56,489 bases of DNA from Gammaproteobacteria bacterium. GTDB taxonomy: Bacteria > Pseudomonadota > Gammaproteobacteria > Pseudomonadales > Pseudohongiellaceae. Positions 1 to 8,763 of the stretch are shown piece after piece (the stretch's first letter is position 1; every line of letters begins with the position of its first letter). Position numbers and translations under genes: made by a program. The stretch is from the NCBI GenBank assembly GCA_002731775.1, contig PCCP01000029.1, positions 24,041 through 80,529 of the forward strand. Reading direction: 5' to 3'. A model generated the notes under the pieces. The model was not told the origin of the DNA. It searched no databases and was given only the letters and a program-made list of their open reading frames with translations.

Positions 1-650
1 AACTGACACCGCCAAGCCTGGATCAGTGGCCGGTGATTAGCTGGGACGTTGGGCCGAGGGCCCGCAAGGTCAATTTGGACACCCTGACCCGTGAAGATAT
101 CGCGACTTGGGAGCCAGGTGAGACCCTGCTGCTATCCGGCAAGATGCTGACTGGGCGTGATGCTGCCCACAGGCGGTTGTTAAGCATGCTGGATAAGGGA
201 GAAGGTCTGCCGGACGGGGTGGATTTTGATAACAAGTTCATTTACTACGTGGGTCCTGTCGATCCGGTGAGAGACGAAGTAATTGGCCCGGCCGGGCCAA
301 CCACAGCGACACGTATGGATAAGTTCACGGATGCATTGCTGGGGAAAACCGGTCTTATTGGAATGATAGGTAAGGCAGAAAGAGGGAAGCAGGGAATTGA
401 TGCAATAAAGAAACACAGGGTAGTCTATTTGATGGCAGTTGGCGGAGCCGCTTACCTGGTATCAAAAGCAATCCGTAAAGCCAGGGTCGTTGCATTCGAA
501 GATTTGGGGATGGAGGCTATTCACGAGTTTGAGGTAGAATCAATGCCGGTTACCGTGGCAGTTGACGTTAATGGCACATCCGTGCACCAGACCGGACCCG
601 AGAATTGGAAAAAACGCATCGCCGAACAACATCCGATCGAGGTGACCTAG
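1..650 (+). CDS. fumA: Class I fumarate hydratase, C-terminal part (5' end outside window)
   Basis: This is the C-terminal domain of an iron-sulfur (class I) fumarase, the TCA-cycle enzyme that interconverts fumarate and malate in the cytosol. The frame is open to the left edge, with codons starting at base 3, so the gene begins outside the window. The GTG at 33 is internal and not a real start. About 215 residues are visible of an enzyme usually about 500 long. Family signatures seen are IGPAGPTTATRMDKF, the IGMIGKAERG segment after it and the VGGAAYLVSKAI stretch, which together match the beta domain of dimeric class I fumarases. The cluster cysteines lie in the missing N-terminal part. The stop TAG is at 648-650, and fabY ends 41 bases further on, running the other way. 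Only the isoenzyme name is uncertain. Confidence 0.9.
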   Translation, partial: LTPPSLDQWPVISWDVGPRARKVNLDTLTREDIATWEPGETLLLSGKMLTGRDAAHRRLLSMLDKGEGLPDGVDFDNKFIYYVGPVDPVRDEVIGPAGPTTATRMDKFTDALLGKTGLIGMIGKAERGKQGIDAIKKHRVVYLMAVGGAAYLVSKAIRKARVVAFEDLGMEAIHEFEVESMPVTVAVDVNGTSVHQTGPENWKKRIAEQHPIEVT

Positions 651-691
651 CCGATATAATCGAGCACTCTGGCGCTATACCCGGATTAAAC

Positions 692-2617
692 TCAATCACA
701 CATATCTTCGTAGCTATTGCTAAGCTTTAGATCGACGGCTGGATCGATGCCGCTGATGTTAATTGCCATCCTCGAGAGGTCGATCGATTCACGGCCCATG
801 ACGTGATGATCGAATTTGTAGATTGTGGAATTCACTCCTGCGTTGGCGGAACCTTCGTAGGCCGCTGCATTTTCAGTGACCGATGCATTGCATGCCTTGT
901 ATTTCTTTATCCTCGCGGCACCATGCCGTTTCCGTAGCATCTTTTCAACGACGTGGGGTGCAAGAATTGAGGCGCTGGCATTATTGCCGCCAAAGCCCTT
1001 GGAATTTATTACCACCGCATCCATACCCTTGGCACCGACCTCCTTGTGTTGCAGCAGGAACTCCACATTATCGGTGAATACATCGTCTGCGATCTCATCG
1101 ACGGTCAATATGCCGGGTATAAAACCATCCGCCCAAACCCCGAGGCTGGCGGCCAGTTGGTCTCCCGCCGACGAAGCAAGGGAATGGCCCACATAAGCTT
1201 TAATCGCCGCGACCGGCCACCGCTCGATGCCAAAGGTTTTTGCAATTTCGCTGATGATCTGGGATTCGGTCAGCCGATTTTGTAAGGTGCCGGTGCCGTG
1301 CGATTGCACGTAGCTGCGTCGCCTTAAACCCTCTTCACCGATGATATTACTGGTGGCAGCGGCCGCCTTGGCCAGGGAGATATAATTGCCCAGTCCCGGG
1401 CTGGCGATTGATTTTTTGTGCCCGTCGGCATTAATAAATACCTCATTGACAGCGCCAAATATATTGGCGCCGAGATCCAGTGCCAGGTCATCGTCAAAAA
1501 GAACAATAAACTGCGCCGACTCGGCGAGAGTGAACCCCGCGTTATAACCGAAGGGTCTGCAGGCGCGGCGAAAATTCGGTAACTCACCGTGCTTTACATG
1601 GTCCAGCTTGCACAGTGAGGCATCGTCTGCCAGGGCCCCCATGGTGGTGAATCCATCGAAGATTTCCGGTACTAATGGGGCTTCGCTGGTGCCAACAATA
1701 ACCACCCGGTGGGACCCGGATTGGATATCTCGAATGCCCTGGCGCAGGTTATATAGAAATGTTGCGCAGGCCGCGATGTTGGTGCCGGTTGTGCCTAAAT
1801 TACCCAGCAAGTAGGCATTGATAAAGTCTGCTGGCATTTCTGCGTAGCCTAATGGCAATTGCTTGGAGGTAACCTTCCGGCCTAACAACCTGGCTTGCAT
1901 CATGCCACCGTTGCCATTGTAATCCAGCTGACTCATGCCGCTGCCGGCATAGACACTGATCTGATCTGGAGCGACGCTTTGTCTAATAGTTTCCCAATCG
2001 ATTCCCAGTGAGTTGATGGCATCTGAGGCGGCAAATACCGTCAGCTGTAGCCCGCGAGGGTGATTTCTTGACTGATACAGGGTGGCCGGATCGAAGCCCG
2101 TGGGCAGTTGCCCGGCGCTATTCACTTTGGCCGAGCGATAACTTCGCAATAATACATCCAGGTTTTCGCTGGCGCTGATACTGATTTTCCCTTCACCGCT
2201 AGTGCCTTCCTGGTTCATTGACCAGCCGCTGGGAAGCGGGTGGGGCAGCTGTTTCTTCGCCAACTCAAATTGAAACGCCGCACCGTTGGTGTTCGCCAGG
2301 CTGGCCTTTTTGTGAAACAGCAGGTGATCCGGATCAAACAGATTTGTTTCTACAGCGCGAATGAGCGAGCGCCGCTCCAACTCAGTGCCATGGCTGCTTA
2401 TGTACGCCTGGAGATCAACAATCTCTCCGGTGGCGTCGATCCAGTCAGATCCCCGTTTATGCAACTGGCCGGTAAGTGCAGCCAGGCTCGCCCTGATTTG
2501 ATTCGCTTCGGCCGCAGACAGGGCATCGATGATCATGCGCCGATAGCCGTTGTGCCCGGAACTACGTCCGGCGGCGTTGATGCCACCGAACCCAACTATA
2601 ACTGGAAGTTTAACCAT
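692..2617 (-). CDS. fabY: Beta-ketoacyl-ACP synthase FabY
   Basis: FabY-type ketoacyl synthase, the large stand-alone condensing enzyme that in Pseudomonas starts fatty acid synthesis from acetyl-CoA and malonyl-ACP. From the ATG at 2617 it is 641 residues and opens with MVKLPVIVGFGGINAAGRS, the family's usual N-terminus. The thiolase-fold active site is visible: Cys about 284 in AACATFLYN, His about 440 in SHGTGT and His about 478 in YVGHSLASS. An upstream in-frame ATG at 2707 would add 30 residues that do not fit the family, so I chose 2617 by homology, although no strong ribosome-binding site precedes either. It stands alone, tail to tail with the fumarase gene. FabF is unlikely because that enzyme is about 410 residues and lacks this N-terminal extension. 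Confidence 0.9.
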   Translation of the reverse strand: MVKLPVIVGFGGINAAGRSSGHNGYRRMIIDALSAAEANQIRASLAALTGQLHKRGSDWIDATGEIVDLQAYISSHGTELERRSLIRAVETNLFDPDHLLFHKKASLANTNGAAFQFELAKKQLPHPLPSGWSMNQEGTSGEGKISISASENLDVLLRSYRSAKVNSAGQLPTGFDPATLYQSRNHPRGLQLTVFAASDAINSLGIDWETIRQSVAPDQISVYAGSGMSQLDYNGNGGMMQARLLGRKVTSKQLPLGYAEMPADFINAYLLGNLGTTGTNIAACATFLYNLRQGIRDIQSGSHRVVIVGTSEAPLVPEIFDGFTTMGALADDASLCKLDHVKHGELPNFRRACRPFGYNAGFTLAESAQFIVLFDDDLALDLGANIFGAVNEVFINADGHKKSIASPGLGNYISLAKAAAATSNIIGEEGLRRRSYVQSHGTGTLQNRLTESQIISEIAKTFGIERWPVAAIKAYVGHSLASSAGDQLAASLGVWADGFIPGILTVDEIADDVFTDNVEFLLQHKEVGAKGMDAVVINSKGFGGNNASASILAPHVVEKMLRKRHGAARIKKYKACNASVTENAAAYEGSANAGVNSTIYKFDHHVMGRESIDLSRMAINISGIDPAVDLKLSNSYEDMCD

Positions 2618-2920
2618 AACGCGTACTGACTCTGAACCCTCATTAAACGAATATCGGGGGCAATCATGGCAGAGTCCCACGAATGCTGTTGGGGACCTAT
2701 TAGACATAAAAACCGGAATATTAGCTAATTTTAGTTAATCATTGTCGGCAAAGACTGGTTTAGCGCTAATCAGTACCCACGCAAGCCGGGTCGACCCGCT
2801 GGAGATTTTCTTTAACAGCAAAGGTGGCGTGACTAAAAATTTGCGGCTCGCTTGCATTATAGCGGAGTGCCACATAGCATGATCTGTTCTGGCAATCAGG
2901 AACAGGGGACAGGAGGCGAT

Positions 2921-3790
2921 ATGAAAGTTTCACGCTTGGGAAAAATAATGGTAAGTGCGATGGCATTTTCTGTGGCCGTCACCGCGGTGGCGCAGGATGG
3001 CCCTTATGCAAACGTTAACATTCAAACTGTGCCGGTAGCAGGGAATGTCTCCATGTTGATTGGAGCCGGTGGCAATATTGGTGTGTCGGCCGGGGCCGAT
3101 GGCATTTTGATCATCGATGACCAATTTGCGCCGCTGGCAGGGCGCATCAAGGACGCGATCGAAGCACTGGGCGCCCGGGTGCCGAAATACCTGTTAAACA
3201 CCCACTTTCATGGTGATCACACCGGTGGTAATGCGGATTTTGGCGCTGAAAGTCTCATCGTCGCCCATGAGAATGTCCGTAGCAGGATGGCTGCAGGTGA
3301 TGCTCCGGCGGTGGCTTTGCCGGTAGTTACTTATGATGATGATGTGAGCATCCATTTCAATGGTGAGGAAATTACCCTGATTTATATGGCCGATGGTCAT
3401 ACCGACACCGACAGCGTCGTCATGTTTGCGGGATCCAATGTCATCCACATGGGTGATCATTTTTTCAATGGTGGATTCCCATTTGTCGACCTGGGGAATG
3501 GTGGCACCGTAGCGGGTTATATTCGCAATCTGGAAAAGGCACTGAGCTGGATTGGCGATGATACCGCGGTTATTCCGGGCCATGGCCCGCTTGGAGACAA
3601 GGCTTCCCTGTTGGCTTTCTACAACGTAGTCAAGGATACCTCCACCGCAATTCGCGTCATGAAGTCGCAGCGCATGAGCAAGGAAGAAATTGTCGCCGCG
3701 GGACTGGATGACATGTATGCGTCCTGGGGAGGTGGTTTTATCAACGAACAACGCTGGATTGAGACAGTATTCGATAGTTATCCACGCTAG
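2921..3790 (+). CDS. Exported metallo-beta-lactamase-fold hydrolase
   Basis: A 289-residue secreted MBL-fold metalloenzyme. The ATG at 2921 follows a strong AGGAGG at 2911-2916, which decides the start over an upstream alternative at 2852. Residues 1 to about 25 form a signal peptide ending near AVAQ, so it acts in the periplasm. Zinc ligands are visible: HFHGDH at about 95-100, His about 160 in ADGHTD, Asp-His at 179-180 in MGDHFF, and His about 221 in IPGHGPLGD. This is a full dinuclear site of the glyoxalase II/MBL type. Substrate is unknown. Exported members include beta-lactamases, but many such single-domain proteins are not, and nothing here points to antibiotic hydrolysis. It is apparently monocistronic. 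Confidence 0.8.
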   Translation: MKVSRLGKIMVSAMAFSVAVTAVAQDGPYANVNIQTVPVAGNVSMLIGAGGNIGVSAGADGILIIDDQFAPLAGRIKDAIEALGARVPKYLLNTHFHGDHTGGNADFGAESLIVAHENVRSRMAAGDAPAVALPVVTYDDDVSIHFNGEEITLIYMADGHTDTDSVVMFAGSNVIHMGDHFFNGGFPFVDLGNGGTVAGYIRNLEKALSWIGDDTAVIPGHGPLGDKASLLAFYNVVKDTSTAIRVMKSQRMSKEEIVAAGLDDMYASWGGGFINEQRWIETVFDSYPR

Positions 3791-3880
3791 AATTGATGGC
3801 TCTGAGCCGAGCTAAAGACCAGTTCGATCGTGCCTTCGCGTCTAAACCCGATATAGAAACCCGATGGGGGTTCATTCCCA

Positions 3881-4429
3881 TTGCAAACTGATTTATCCAA
3901 GCTGCAACAATTCGAGCACAGGGTGAGCCTGTCCCATGCCCAACTTGGGATACCCCCGGACTATGGGCAGCGCTGCGGGCTGACACTTTGTCCCGAACCG
4001 GAGGAGTTGGTAGACACCGAGCTGGATTTTTACCAGCGACCGCAGAAACTGGTGGCTGCGGCCCTGCGATCATGGACTTTAATGCGGGCCACCGCCACCG
4101 GCGACGGGATTTCCCTGTTCCTGATTTCCGCCTATCGCAGCGTTGAGTATCAGCATAAACTGATCGCAGCAAAGCTCGAAAAAGGCGAATTAATAGAGCA
4201 GGTTTTGCGCGTCAATGCGGCACCTGGATTCAGTGAGCATCATTTGGGAAGGGCCCTCGATCTCGGCACTTTAGGTTGCGATGCCCTGGTCGTGGAGTTT
4301 GAAAATACGGATGCATTTCAGTGGCTTATGGAAAATTCCGCGACTTACGATTTCTATCTTAGTTATCCCCGTAATCACGCTTCAGGCATCGCGTATGAAC
4401 CCTGGCACTGGTGTTTTCAGCAGGGGTGA
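3881..4429 (+). CDS. VanY-family (M15B) D-alanyl-D-alanine carboxypeptidase-like protein
   Basis: A 182-residue M15-family zinc peptidase. Visible signatures are SAYRS at 83-87, SEHHLGRALDLG from 118 (VanY SxHxxGxAxD with His120 and Asp127 as likely zinc ligands) and EPWHW at 173-177, with Glu173 as likely general base and His176 as ligand. Such enzymes trim the terminal D-Ala from peptidoglycan stems. The start is a TTG at 3881; an in-frame stop at 3854-3856 excludes anything longer, and a GGGGG run lies about 10 bases upstream. The odd point is that no signal peptide or membrane segment is visible, which suggests cytosolic action on precursors or recycled fragments, or another export route. 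The fold and motifs are clear; the substrate is inferred. Confidence 0.8.
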   Translation: MQTDLSKLQQFEHRVSLSHAQLGIPPDYGQRCGLTLCPEPEELVDTELDFYQRPQKLVAAALRSWTLMRATATGDGISLFLISAYRSVEYQHKLIAAKLEKGELIEQVLRVNAAPGFSEHHLGRALDLGTLGCDALVVEFENTDAFQWLMENSATYDFYLSYPRNHASGIAYEPWHWCFQQG

Positions 4430-4909
4430 CAAAGGCATCTGAAAGGGGTAATCTGAGATTCAGCAGTAGAAGGAAAGGAGATGTTACAGAACCAATACGC
4501 GGTGCAGTGTAAAACGTTCCTGCTAGGTACTTTGGTATTTAGCTGTTCTCCTCAAACTCAATTTCCCTTCATTTTTGCTTCCCGTAATCGATATCAGCCG
4601 CAGACTTCCTGTGGGATTTCACACCGACGCGCCAGATCAAATCATTTGCCGCTGCCACCAAGTAATGGGGCAGGTATGGCCTTTTCCACCCTTGGGAAAC
4701 TGGCGGTTCATGCAAGCCGTGACGCTGAACAGCCTTGGGCTGACCTCAGTAGCTCTGATTTTTACAATCCTAGGCCAGGTTGGCAATTGGGGAATAAATT
4801 GATGCTACGCAAAGTTTCAATAGCGAAGGGAGCTAATAATATTTAGCAGGAGTAAAGCAATTAGTTAGGCGCAAGCAATCTTTTGAACGGACCAAGGAGA
4901 AAGTGTTTT
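4430..4909. other. 480-base stretch without a supportable gene
   Basis: Two weak forward ORFs overlap here (121 codons from 4481 and 75 codons from 4575). Neither resembles a family I know, and they share the same DNA in different frames. The 4481 ATG has AAGGAG directly abutting it, which is poor spacing. The composition is Ser/Pro/Arg-rich, as expected for non-coding DNA. It may hold a long leader for the hibernation factor at 4910, a small RNA or decayed sequence. I see no convincing promoter or hairpin. Confidence 0.3.
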
Positions 4910-5281
4910 ATGACTAATGAATTCCAAGTGGTGTTTCATAACATCGATCAAACCGATGCATTGACAGAAGCAGTGCAGAAACGTATTCATAAGCTCAAGC
5001 GTTTCTGTGATCAAATCATAACCGGTCGAGTTGTATTGGATTCGCCACATAATAATCACCACAAGGGTAAGGTCTATTCCGTCACCCTGGAAATTCATAG
5101 CGCGTTCAAAGAAGTTCGCGTCAATCAAGATCAACACGACAATCACGCCCATGAAGATTTATACGTCGCTATCAGAGATGCATTTGATGTCGCCGAACGT
5201 CAACTGAGATCCATAGACAAAAATCATCGCAATGAATCTGCTCATAAAGATATTGAAAACTTTAACCACGAGGCAGCTTGA
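4910..5281 (+). CDS. HPF/RaiA-family ribosome-associated protein
   Basis: A 123-residue member of the ribosome hibernation (HPF/RaiA, sigma-54 modulation) family, which binds the 30S decoding region and holds ribosomes inactive in slow growth. The N-terminal half gives the beta-alpha fold (FQVVFHNIDQTDAL, then a helix with KRIHKLKRF), followed by a His-rich loop and the conserved HEDLYVAIRDAFDVAERQL helix at about 83-101. AAGGAG at 4894-4899 sits about 10 bases before the ATG at 4910, which I prefer to an in-frame start at 4883. It lies just upstream of DUF1244. It is short, lacking the C-terminal dimerisation domain of long HPF. Which subtype it is (HPF, YfiA or another) cannot be settled by eye. 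Confidence 0.8.
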   Translation: MTNEFQVVFHNIDQTDALTEAVQKRIHKLKRFCDQIITGRVVLDSPHNNHHKGKVYSVTLEIHSAFKEVRVNQDQHDNHAHEDLYVAIRDAFDVAERQLRSIDKNHRNESAHKDIENFNHEAA

Positions 5282-5299
5282 TGCTCACAGGTACCATGA

Positions 5300-5596
5300 A
5301 TGAATGACCAGCAACGACTGGAGTTAGAAGCGGCAACTTTCCGCAGGTTGCTGGAACATCTCGGTGAACATACGGAGGTTCAGAATATCGATCTGATGAA
5401 TCTGGCGAGTTTTTGTCGCAACTGCCTGTCCAAGTGGTACAGCGCCGAGGCTAAGGAGCGTGGCCTGGAAGTTGACTATGAAAGTGCAAGAGGAATTGTT
5501 TACGGCATGCCCTATGCACAGTGGAAATCCAGATTTCAGACCGAAGCCACTGCAGAACAATTGAAAAAATTTGATAGTAAATCAGAGGCTCCCTAG
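5300..5596 (+). CDS. DUF1244 family protein
   Basis: A 98-residue small cytosolic protein matching DUF1244. The signature runs FRRLLEHL, VQNIDLMNLASFCRNC, LSKWY, then YGMPYAQWKSRFQ near the C-terminus. Two conserved cysteines sit in the FCRNC element, which could bind metal, although no function is established. It follows the hibernation-factor gene with a gap of 18 bases and may be co-transcribed. Its last four bases overlap the 3' end of greB on the other strand, so the two genes converge. Confidence 0.85.
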   Translation: MNDQQRLELEAATFRRLLEHLGEHTEVQNIDLMNLASFCRNCLSKWYSAEAKERGLEVDYESARGIVYGMPYAQWKSRFQTEATAEQLKKFDSKSEAP

Positions 5597-6087
5597 TATT
5601 TAATCGCCCGCACGCAGAAACTTTTCCGACCCGCCGGTGACTCGATTTCGATTGTGCTGTCTATTGGTTTTCCCAAAAGTGCGCGACCCAGGGGTGCGTC
5701 TATACTGATATAACCCCGTTGTGGGTCTATCTCATCCGGACCGACGAGTCGATAGCGAAGCAATTCCTCATCATCGCCTTGCAGGGTGACGCGAGCGCCA
5801 AAATAGATTTTGCTGATGTCATCCGGCGCTTCGGAAACCACGGTAAATTCTTCCAGACGCCGACGCAGGTATCTCACGCGTCGGTCAATCTCACGCAGTC
5901 GTTTCTTGCCATAAATGTAGTCTGCATTCTCTGAACGATCACCCATGGCGGCAGCTTCCGACACCGATTGGGTTACTACGGGGCGCTCGACTTTCCATAG
6001 CCGGTGCAGCTCCGCCTGCAGGGCTTTCTCGCCTTCGGCAGTAATATATTTTGAACCAGGTTTCTGGGGTGGGCGATATCTACTCAT
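5593..6087 (-). CDS. greB: Transcription elongation factor GreB
   Basis: A 164-residue GreB, which rescues backtracked RNA polymerase by stimulating cleavage of the nascent RNA through the secondary channel. The N-terminal coiled coil carries the acidic tip in the MGDRSENADYIYGKKRLRE region, where Asp and Glu coordinate catalytic magnesium; the YIYGKKRLREIDRRVRYL stretch distinguishes GreB from GreA. The C-terminal FKBP-like domain runs from about 80. The length fits the family (about 160). It starts at 6087, 12 bases after the stop of a small truncated exported protein on the same strand, and converges on DUF1244. Confidence 0.93.
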   Translation of the reverse strand: MSRYRPPQKPGSKYITAEGEKALQAELHRLWKVERPVVTQSVSEAAAMGDRSENADYIYGKKRLREIDRRVRYLRRRLEEFTVVSEAPDDISKIYFGARVTLQGDDEELLRYRLVGPDEIDPQRGYISIDAPLGRALLGKPIDSTIEIESPAGRKSFCVRAIKY

Positions 6088-6099
6088 TGGCCTGGATGA

Positions 6100-6288
6100 T
6101 TATTTGCCAATGCCTTCGATCAGGGCAACGTTGCGTGCGCCATTGACCTCGATGAATTTCGACGCGTAGGGGAAATCTGCGGGGAAATTATCGGCGCGGG
6201 AGTCAGCTTGCTGAGTATACGCAGGCCCACCCATACAGGCTAAGCCCAGCAGGCCAATAGCGGACAGGGTAAAATTCGAATTTCTCAT
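6100..6288 (-). CDS. Small exported protein, probable truncated alpha/beta-hydrolase N-terminus
   Basis: A 62-residue reading frame. ATG at 6288 is preceded by GGAG about 9 bases upstream. It begins with a signal peptide (MRNSNFTLSAIGLLGLACMG), possibly with a lipobox at LAC. The mature part, about 35 residues, ends FPYASKFIEVNGARNVALIEGIGK and stops. That tail resembles the first strand of haloalkane-dehalogenase-type alpha/beta hydrolases, which normally continue for about 280 more residues into the catalytic domain. So it looks like an N-terminal remnant or an independent small secreted protein. It lies 12 bases upstream of greB on the same strand. The reading frame is fairly safe; its origin is a guess. 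Confidence 0.5.
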   Translation of the reverse strand: MRNSNFTLSAIGLLGLACMGGPAYTQQADSRADNFPADFPYASKFIEVNGARNVALIEGIGK

Positions 6289-6375
6289 AGCTACATTCTC
6301 CAATGAGTCTGAGTTTAAGCATGAACGGCCACTAAATTGACAGAAATCTTGCCTCGGCCCCGTCTGGATTTTCAG

Positions 6376-7467
6376 CTAAACCTCATGATCGAGCGTGAAT
6401 GACAATTGGTCGGAACTGGTGGATTCGGCGTCCACGGGTGGCGTTGGCACCAATTTAACACCCATGCCGAGTAGGCGCACCGGCCGCTGACCACGGGAAA
6501 ATCCTTCTTCGCACAAACTGTTAAAGTTGTCGATCACTGTAGTCTCAGCGACCATTTCTACCGTAGTCTGTACGAAGTCGTGGAATTTTATTTTTACGAA
6601 TTGTTTGTGAATGCGGTACTCATCGCCAATTTTTCCCAGTCGTTTCTCCAATTGCATCTTAAGGTCTGGTAATTCCTGCAGGCAGCTTGTCAGTGTTGGA
6701 AGATCGGCCGCGTAAGTGTTTTCAACACTGACAGATTTTCGAATTCTTTCGGTTAGAACAGGTCGCTCATCGATGCCCTGACTCAGTTGGTGCAGGCGTT
6801 CGCCGAAACTGCCGAACTTCAATTTTAATTCTTCCTCATCCAAATTTCTGAGGTCGTTGCAGGTGATAATTCCCAACCGCTTCATTTTGCCAGCCGTGAC
6901 TTTTCCGACACCGTGCAATTTACTGACAGCCAGATTCTGCACGAAGGCATCGATCTGGGCCGGTGTAATCACGAATTGACCATCGGGTTTGTTCCAGTCG
7001 CTGGCAATCTTGGCGAGGAACTTATTGGGTGCGATGCCGGCTGAAACCGTGATGTTTACCTTATTTCTAATTTCATCGCGGATCGCTTGAGCGATTAGAG
7101 TAGCACTGCCCTGGTACAGTTCGCAGTCGCTGACATCCAGAAATGCCTCGTCCAGTGACAGCGGTTCTATTACCGAAGTATAACGCTTGAAAATCTCATG
7201 AATCTGCCTCGATGCCTGTCGGTATTTGTCCATATCGGGGCGGATAATGATTAACTCGGGGCAGAGTTTGCGGGCAGTGGCGGCGGCCATGGCAGAATGA
7301 ATGCCGAATTTCCGGGCTTCATAGTTGCAGGTGGCAACTACGCCACGGCGAGTCGGCAAGCCGCCTACGGCTATAGGTTTTCCTAGCAGTTCTGGATTGT
7401 CGCGCATCTCTATGGAGGCGTAGAAACAATCGCAGTCGCAATGAATTATTTTTCGCGTGGAAGCCAT
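6376..7467 (-). CDS. dinB: DNA polymerase IV (DinB, Y family)
   Basis: A 363-residue translesion polymerase. The palm acidic residues are in HCDCDCFYASIE near the N-terminus and in SLDEAFLDVSD. The helix-hairpin-helix segment (VSKLHGVGKVTAGKMKRLGI) and the little-finger domain follow. It copies damaged templates with low fidelity. Start choice is between ATG 7467 and the adjacent GTG 7470; I use the ATG. It ends without the usual beta-clamp-binding tail I can recognise with certainty, although the QLSFTLDHEV end is a candidate. No LexA-type box is obvious in the 180 bases upstream, which hold no gene. Confidence 0.93.
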   Translation of the reverse strand: MASTRKIIHCDCDCFYASIEMRDNPELLGKPIAVGGLPTRRGVVATCNYEARKFGIHSAMAAATARKLCPELIIIRPDMDKYRQASRQIHEIFKRYTSVIEPLSLDEAFLDVSDCELYQGSATLIAQAIRDEIRNKVNITVSAGIAPNKFLAKIASDWNKPDGQFVITPAQIDAFVQNLAVSKLHGVGKVTAGKMKRLGIITCNDLRNLDEEELKLKFGSFGERLHQLSQGIDERPVLTERIRKSVSVENTYAADLPTLTSCLQELPDLKMQLEKRLGKIGDEYRIHKQFVKIKFHDFVQTTVEMVAETTVIDNFNSLCEEGFSRGQRPVRLLGMGVKLVPTPPVDAESTSSDQLSFTLDHEV

Positions 7468-7647
7468 CACATCGATTTGGGACCAGGAAGCCTGCAGGCA
7501 AAACTACCCCAGGTTCCACCACAAGTAAATGCGGCAGGACCTATCTATTAAGATCTAGTTGTTAGGGCCAGTGTGATGAGGCCCCTGGGCTAAGCCCACC
7601 GCTTTAAGACCCGGACGCGATTTCCTGCGCCATCGATTGATACTGGA

Positions 7648-8736
7648 TCAGCAGTTATTGTTTTCAAACTCGCCCATAAAGTTAGCCAGTGTCTCGCAGC
7701 CGACCCGGGGCATGGCATTGTAGATAGACGCTCTGACGCCACCGACGTTGCGATGCCCTTTGAGGGCATACAATCCGTGTTCCAGTGCCTGCGCCAGAAA
7801 CTTATCCAGCAAATCATTGTTCGCCAGGTTAAAGGTCACATTCATGGTCGAACGATATTCTCTCTGTGCCACTCCTAGGTAAAAATCTGAATTGTCGATT
7901 ACCTCATAAAGCAGCTCGGCCTTGCTGTCATTTTGGGATTCGATTGCCTCCACGCCTCCCTGGTCCCGTAACCACTCCAATACCAGCTTCATAATATAGA
8001 TGGCGAATGTATTGTTGGTATTGGCGAGTGAGTGTTTTTCGGCATAGGTTTTGTAGTTGAGTAAGCCCGGCGTTTCTGCCAGAGCATGTTCAAGCAAGTC
8101 TTCACGAATAATCACGCAGGCCAGACCCGCAGGTCCCAGATTCTTCTGCAAGCCGGCATAGATGATGCCAAACTGTGAAATATCTACCTTTCTGGATAAC
8201 AATTCGGAAGTCATGTCAGCGACCAGGGGGATATCGCCGGTGGCTGGGAATTGCTGCCAGCGAGTGCCATAGAGCGTATTATTGCTGGTGATATGGATAT
8301 AGGAAGTATCGGCGTCCACTGTATACGCGTCGAATTCCGGGATGCGGTCGTAATCGCTGGCTGCACTCGATGCTACCGTAGATATCTCGCCATATCTGGT
8401 GGCTTCCTTCGCCGCAAGCTTGGCGAAATTACCGGATTCAATGTACGCGGCTTTCCTTGCCGAGTTACGCCCGATCAAATTCAGTGGTACGGCAGCAAAC
8501 TGCATTTGTGCGCCACCGTGGACATAGAGAATTTTGTAGTTGTCAGGGATGCTGGCAAGCTCGATCAGCAAGGTATCGGTAGCATTGATAATTGCGTCGA
8601 ATTCCTTCGACCGATGGCTGATCTCGATAATGGACGCACCCATGCCGTCATAGTCCAGAAATTCTTGCTGTGCCTTCTCCATAACTGCTGTAGGCAGCAT
8701 TGCCGGGCCGGCGCCAAAATTAAAAACTCGCGTCAT
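7648..8736 (-). CDS. serC: Phosphoserine aminotransferase
   Basis: A 362-residue PLP enzyme that makes 3-phosphoserine from 3-phosphohydroxypyruvate and glutamate in serine synthesis, and acts similarly in pyridoxal-phosphate synthesis. It starts MTRVFNFGAGPAMLP, the family's opening. The PLP-lysine motif is GIIYAGLQKNLGPAGLACV, and the C-terminal part has GLYALKGHRNVGGVRASIYN. It lies 27 bases downstream of serA on the same strand, so the two successive steps of the pathway are encoded as an operon, serA first. A GAGAG element stands upstream of the ATG. Confidence 0.95.
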   Translation of the reverse strand: MTRVFNFGAGPAMLPTAVMEKAQQEFLDYDGMGASIIEISHRSKEFDAIINATDTLLIELASIPDNYKILYVHGGAQMQFAAVPLNLIGRNSARKAAYIESGNFAKLAAKEATRYGEISTVASSAASDYDRIPEFDAYTVDADTSYIHITSNNTLYGTRWQQFPATGDIPLVADMTSELLSRKVDISQFGIIYAGLQKNLGPAGLACVIIREDLLEHALAETPGLLNYKTYAEKHSLANTNNTFAIYIMKLVLEWLRDQGGVEAIESQNDSKAELLYEVIDNSDFYLGVAQREYRSTMNVTFNLANNDLLDKFLAQALEHGLYALKGHRNVGGVRASIYNAMPRVGCETLANFMGEFENNNC

Positions 8737-8763
8737 TGTTTGAATCTCTCTTCGTCAATAAAA

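Noticed and set aside
2618..2707. A longer FabY start at 2707.
   Set aside because: The 30 extra residues do not resemble the family, and MVKLPVIVGFGG at 2617 is the usual opening.
3796..3891. A 31-codon ORF just before the VanY-like gene.
   Set aside because: It has no clear ribosome-binding site and no family; it overlaps the TTG start, so it is likely chance.
4481..4846. 121- and 75-codon ORFs (4481-4846, 4575-4802) in the gap before the hibernation factor gene.
   Set aside because: They overlap in different frames, have poor start signals and match no family I know.
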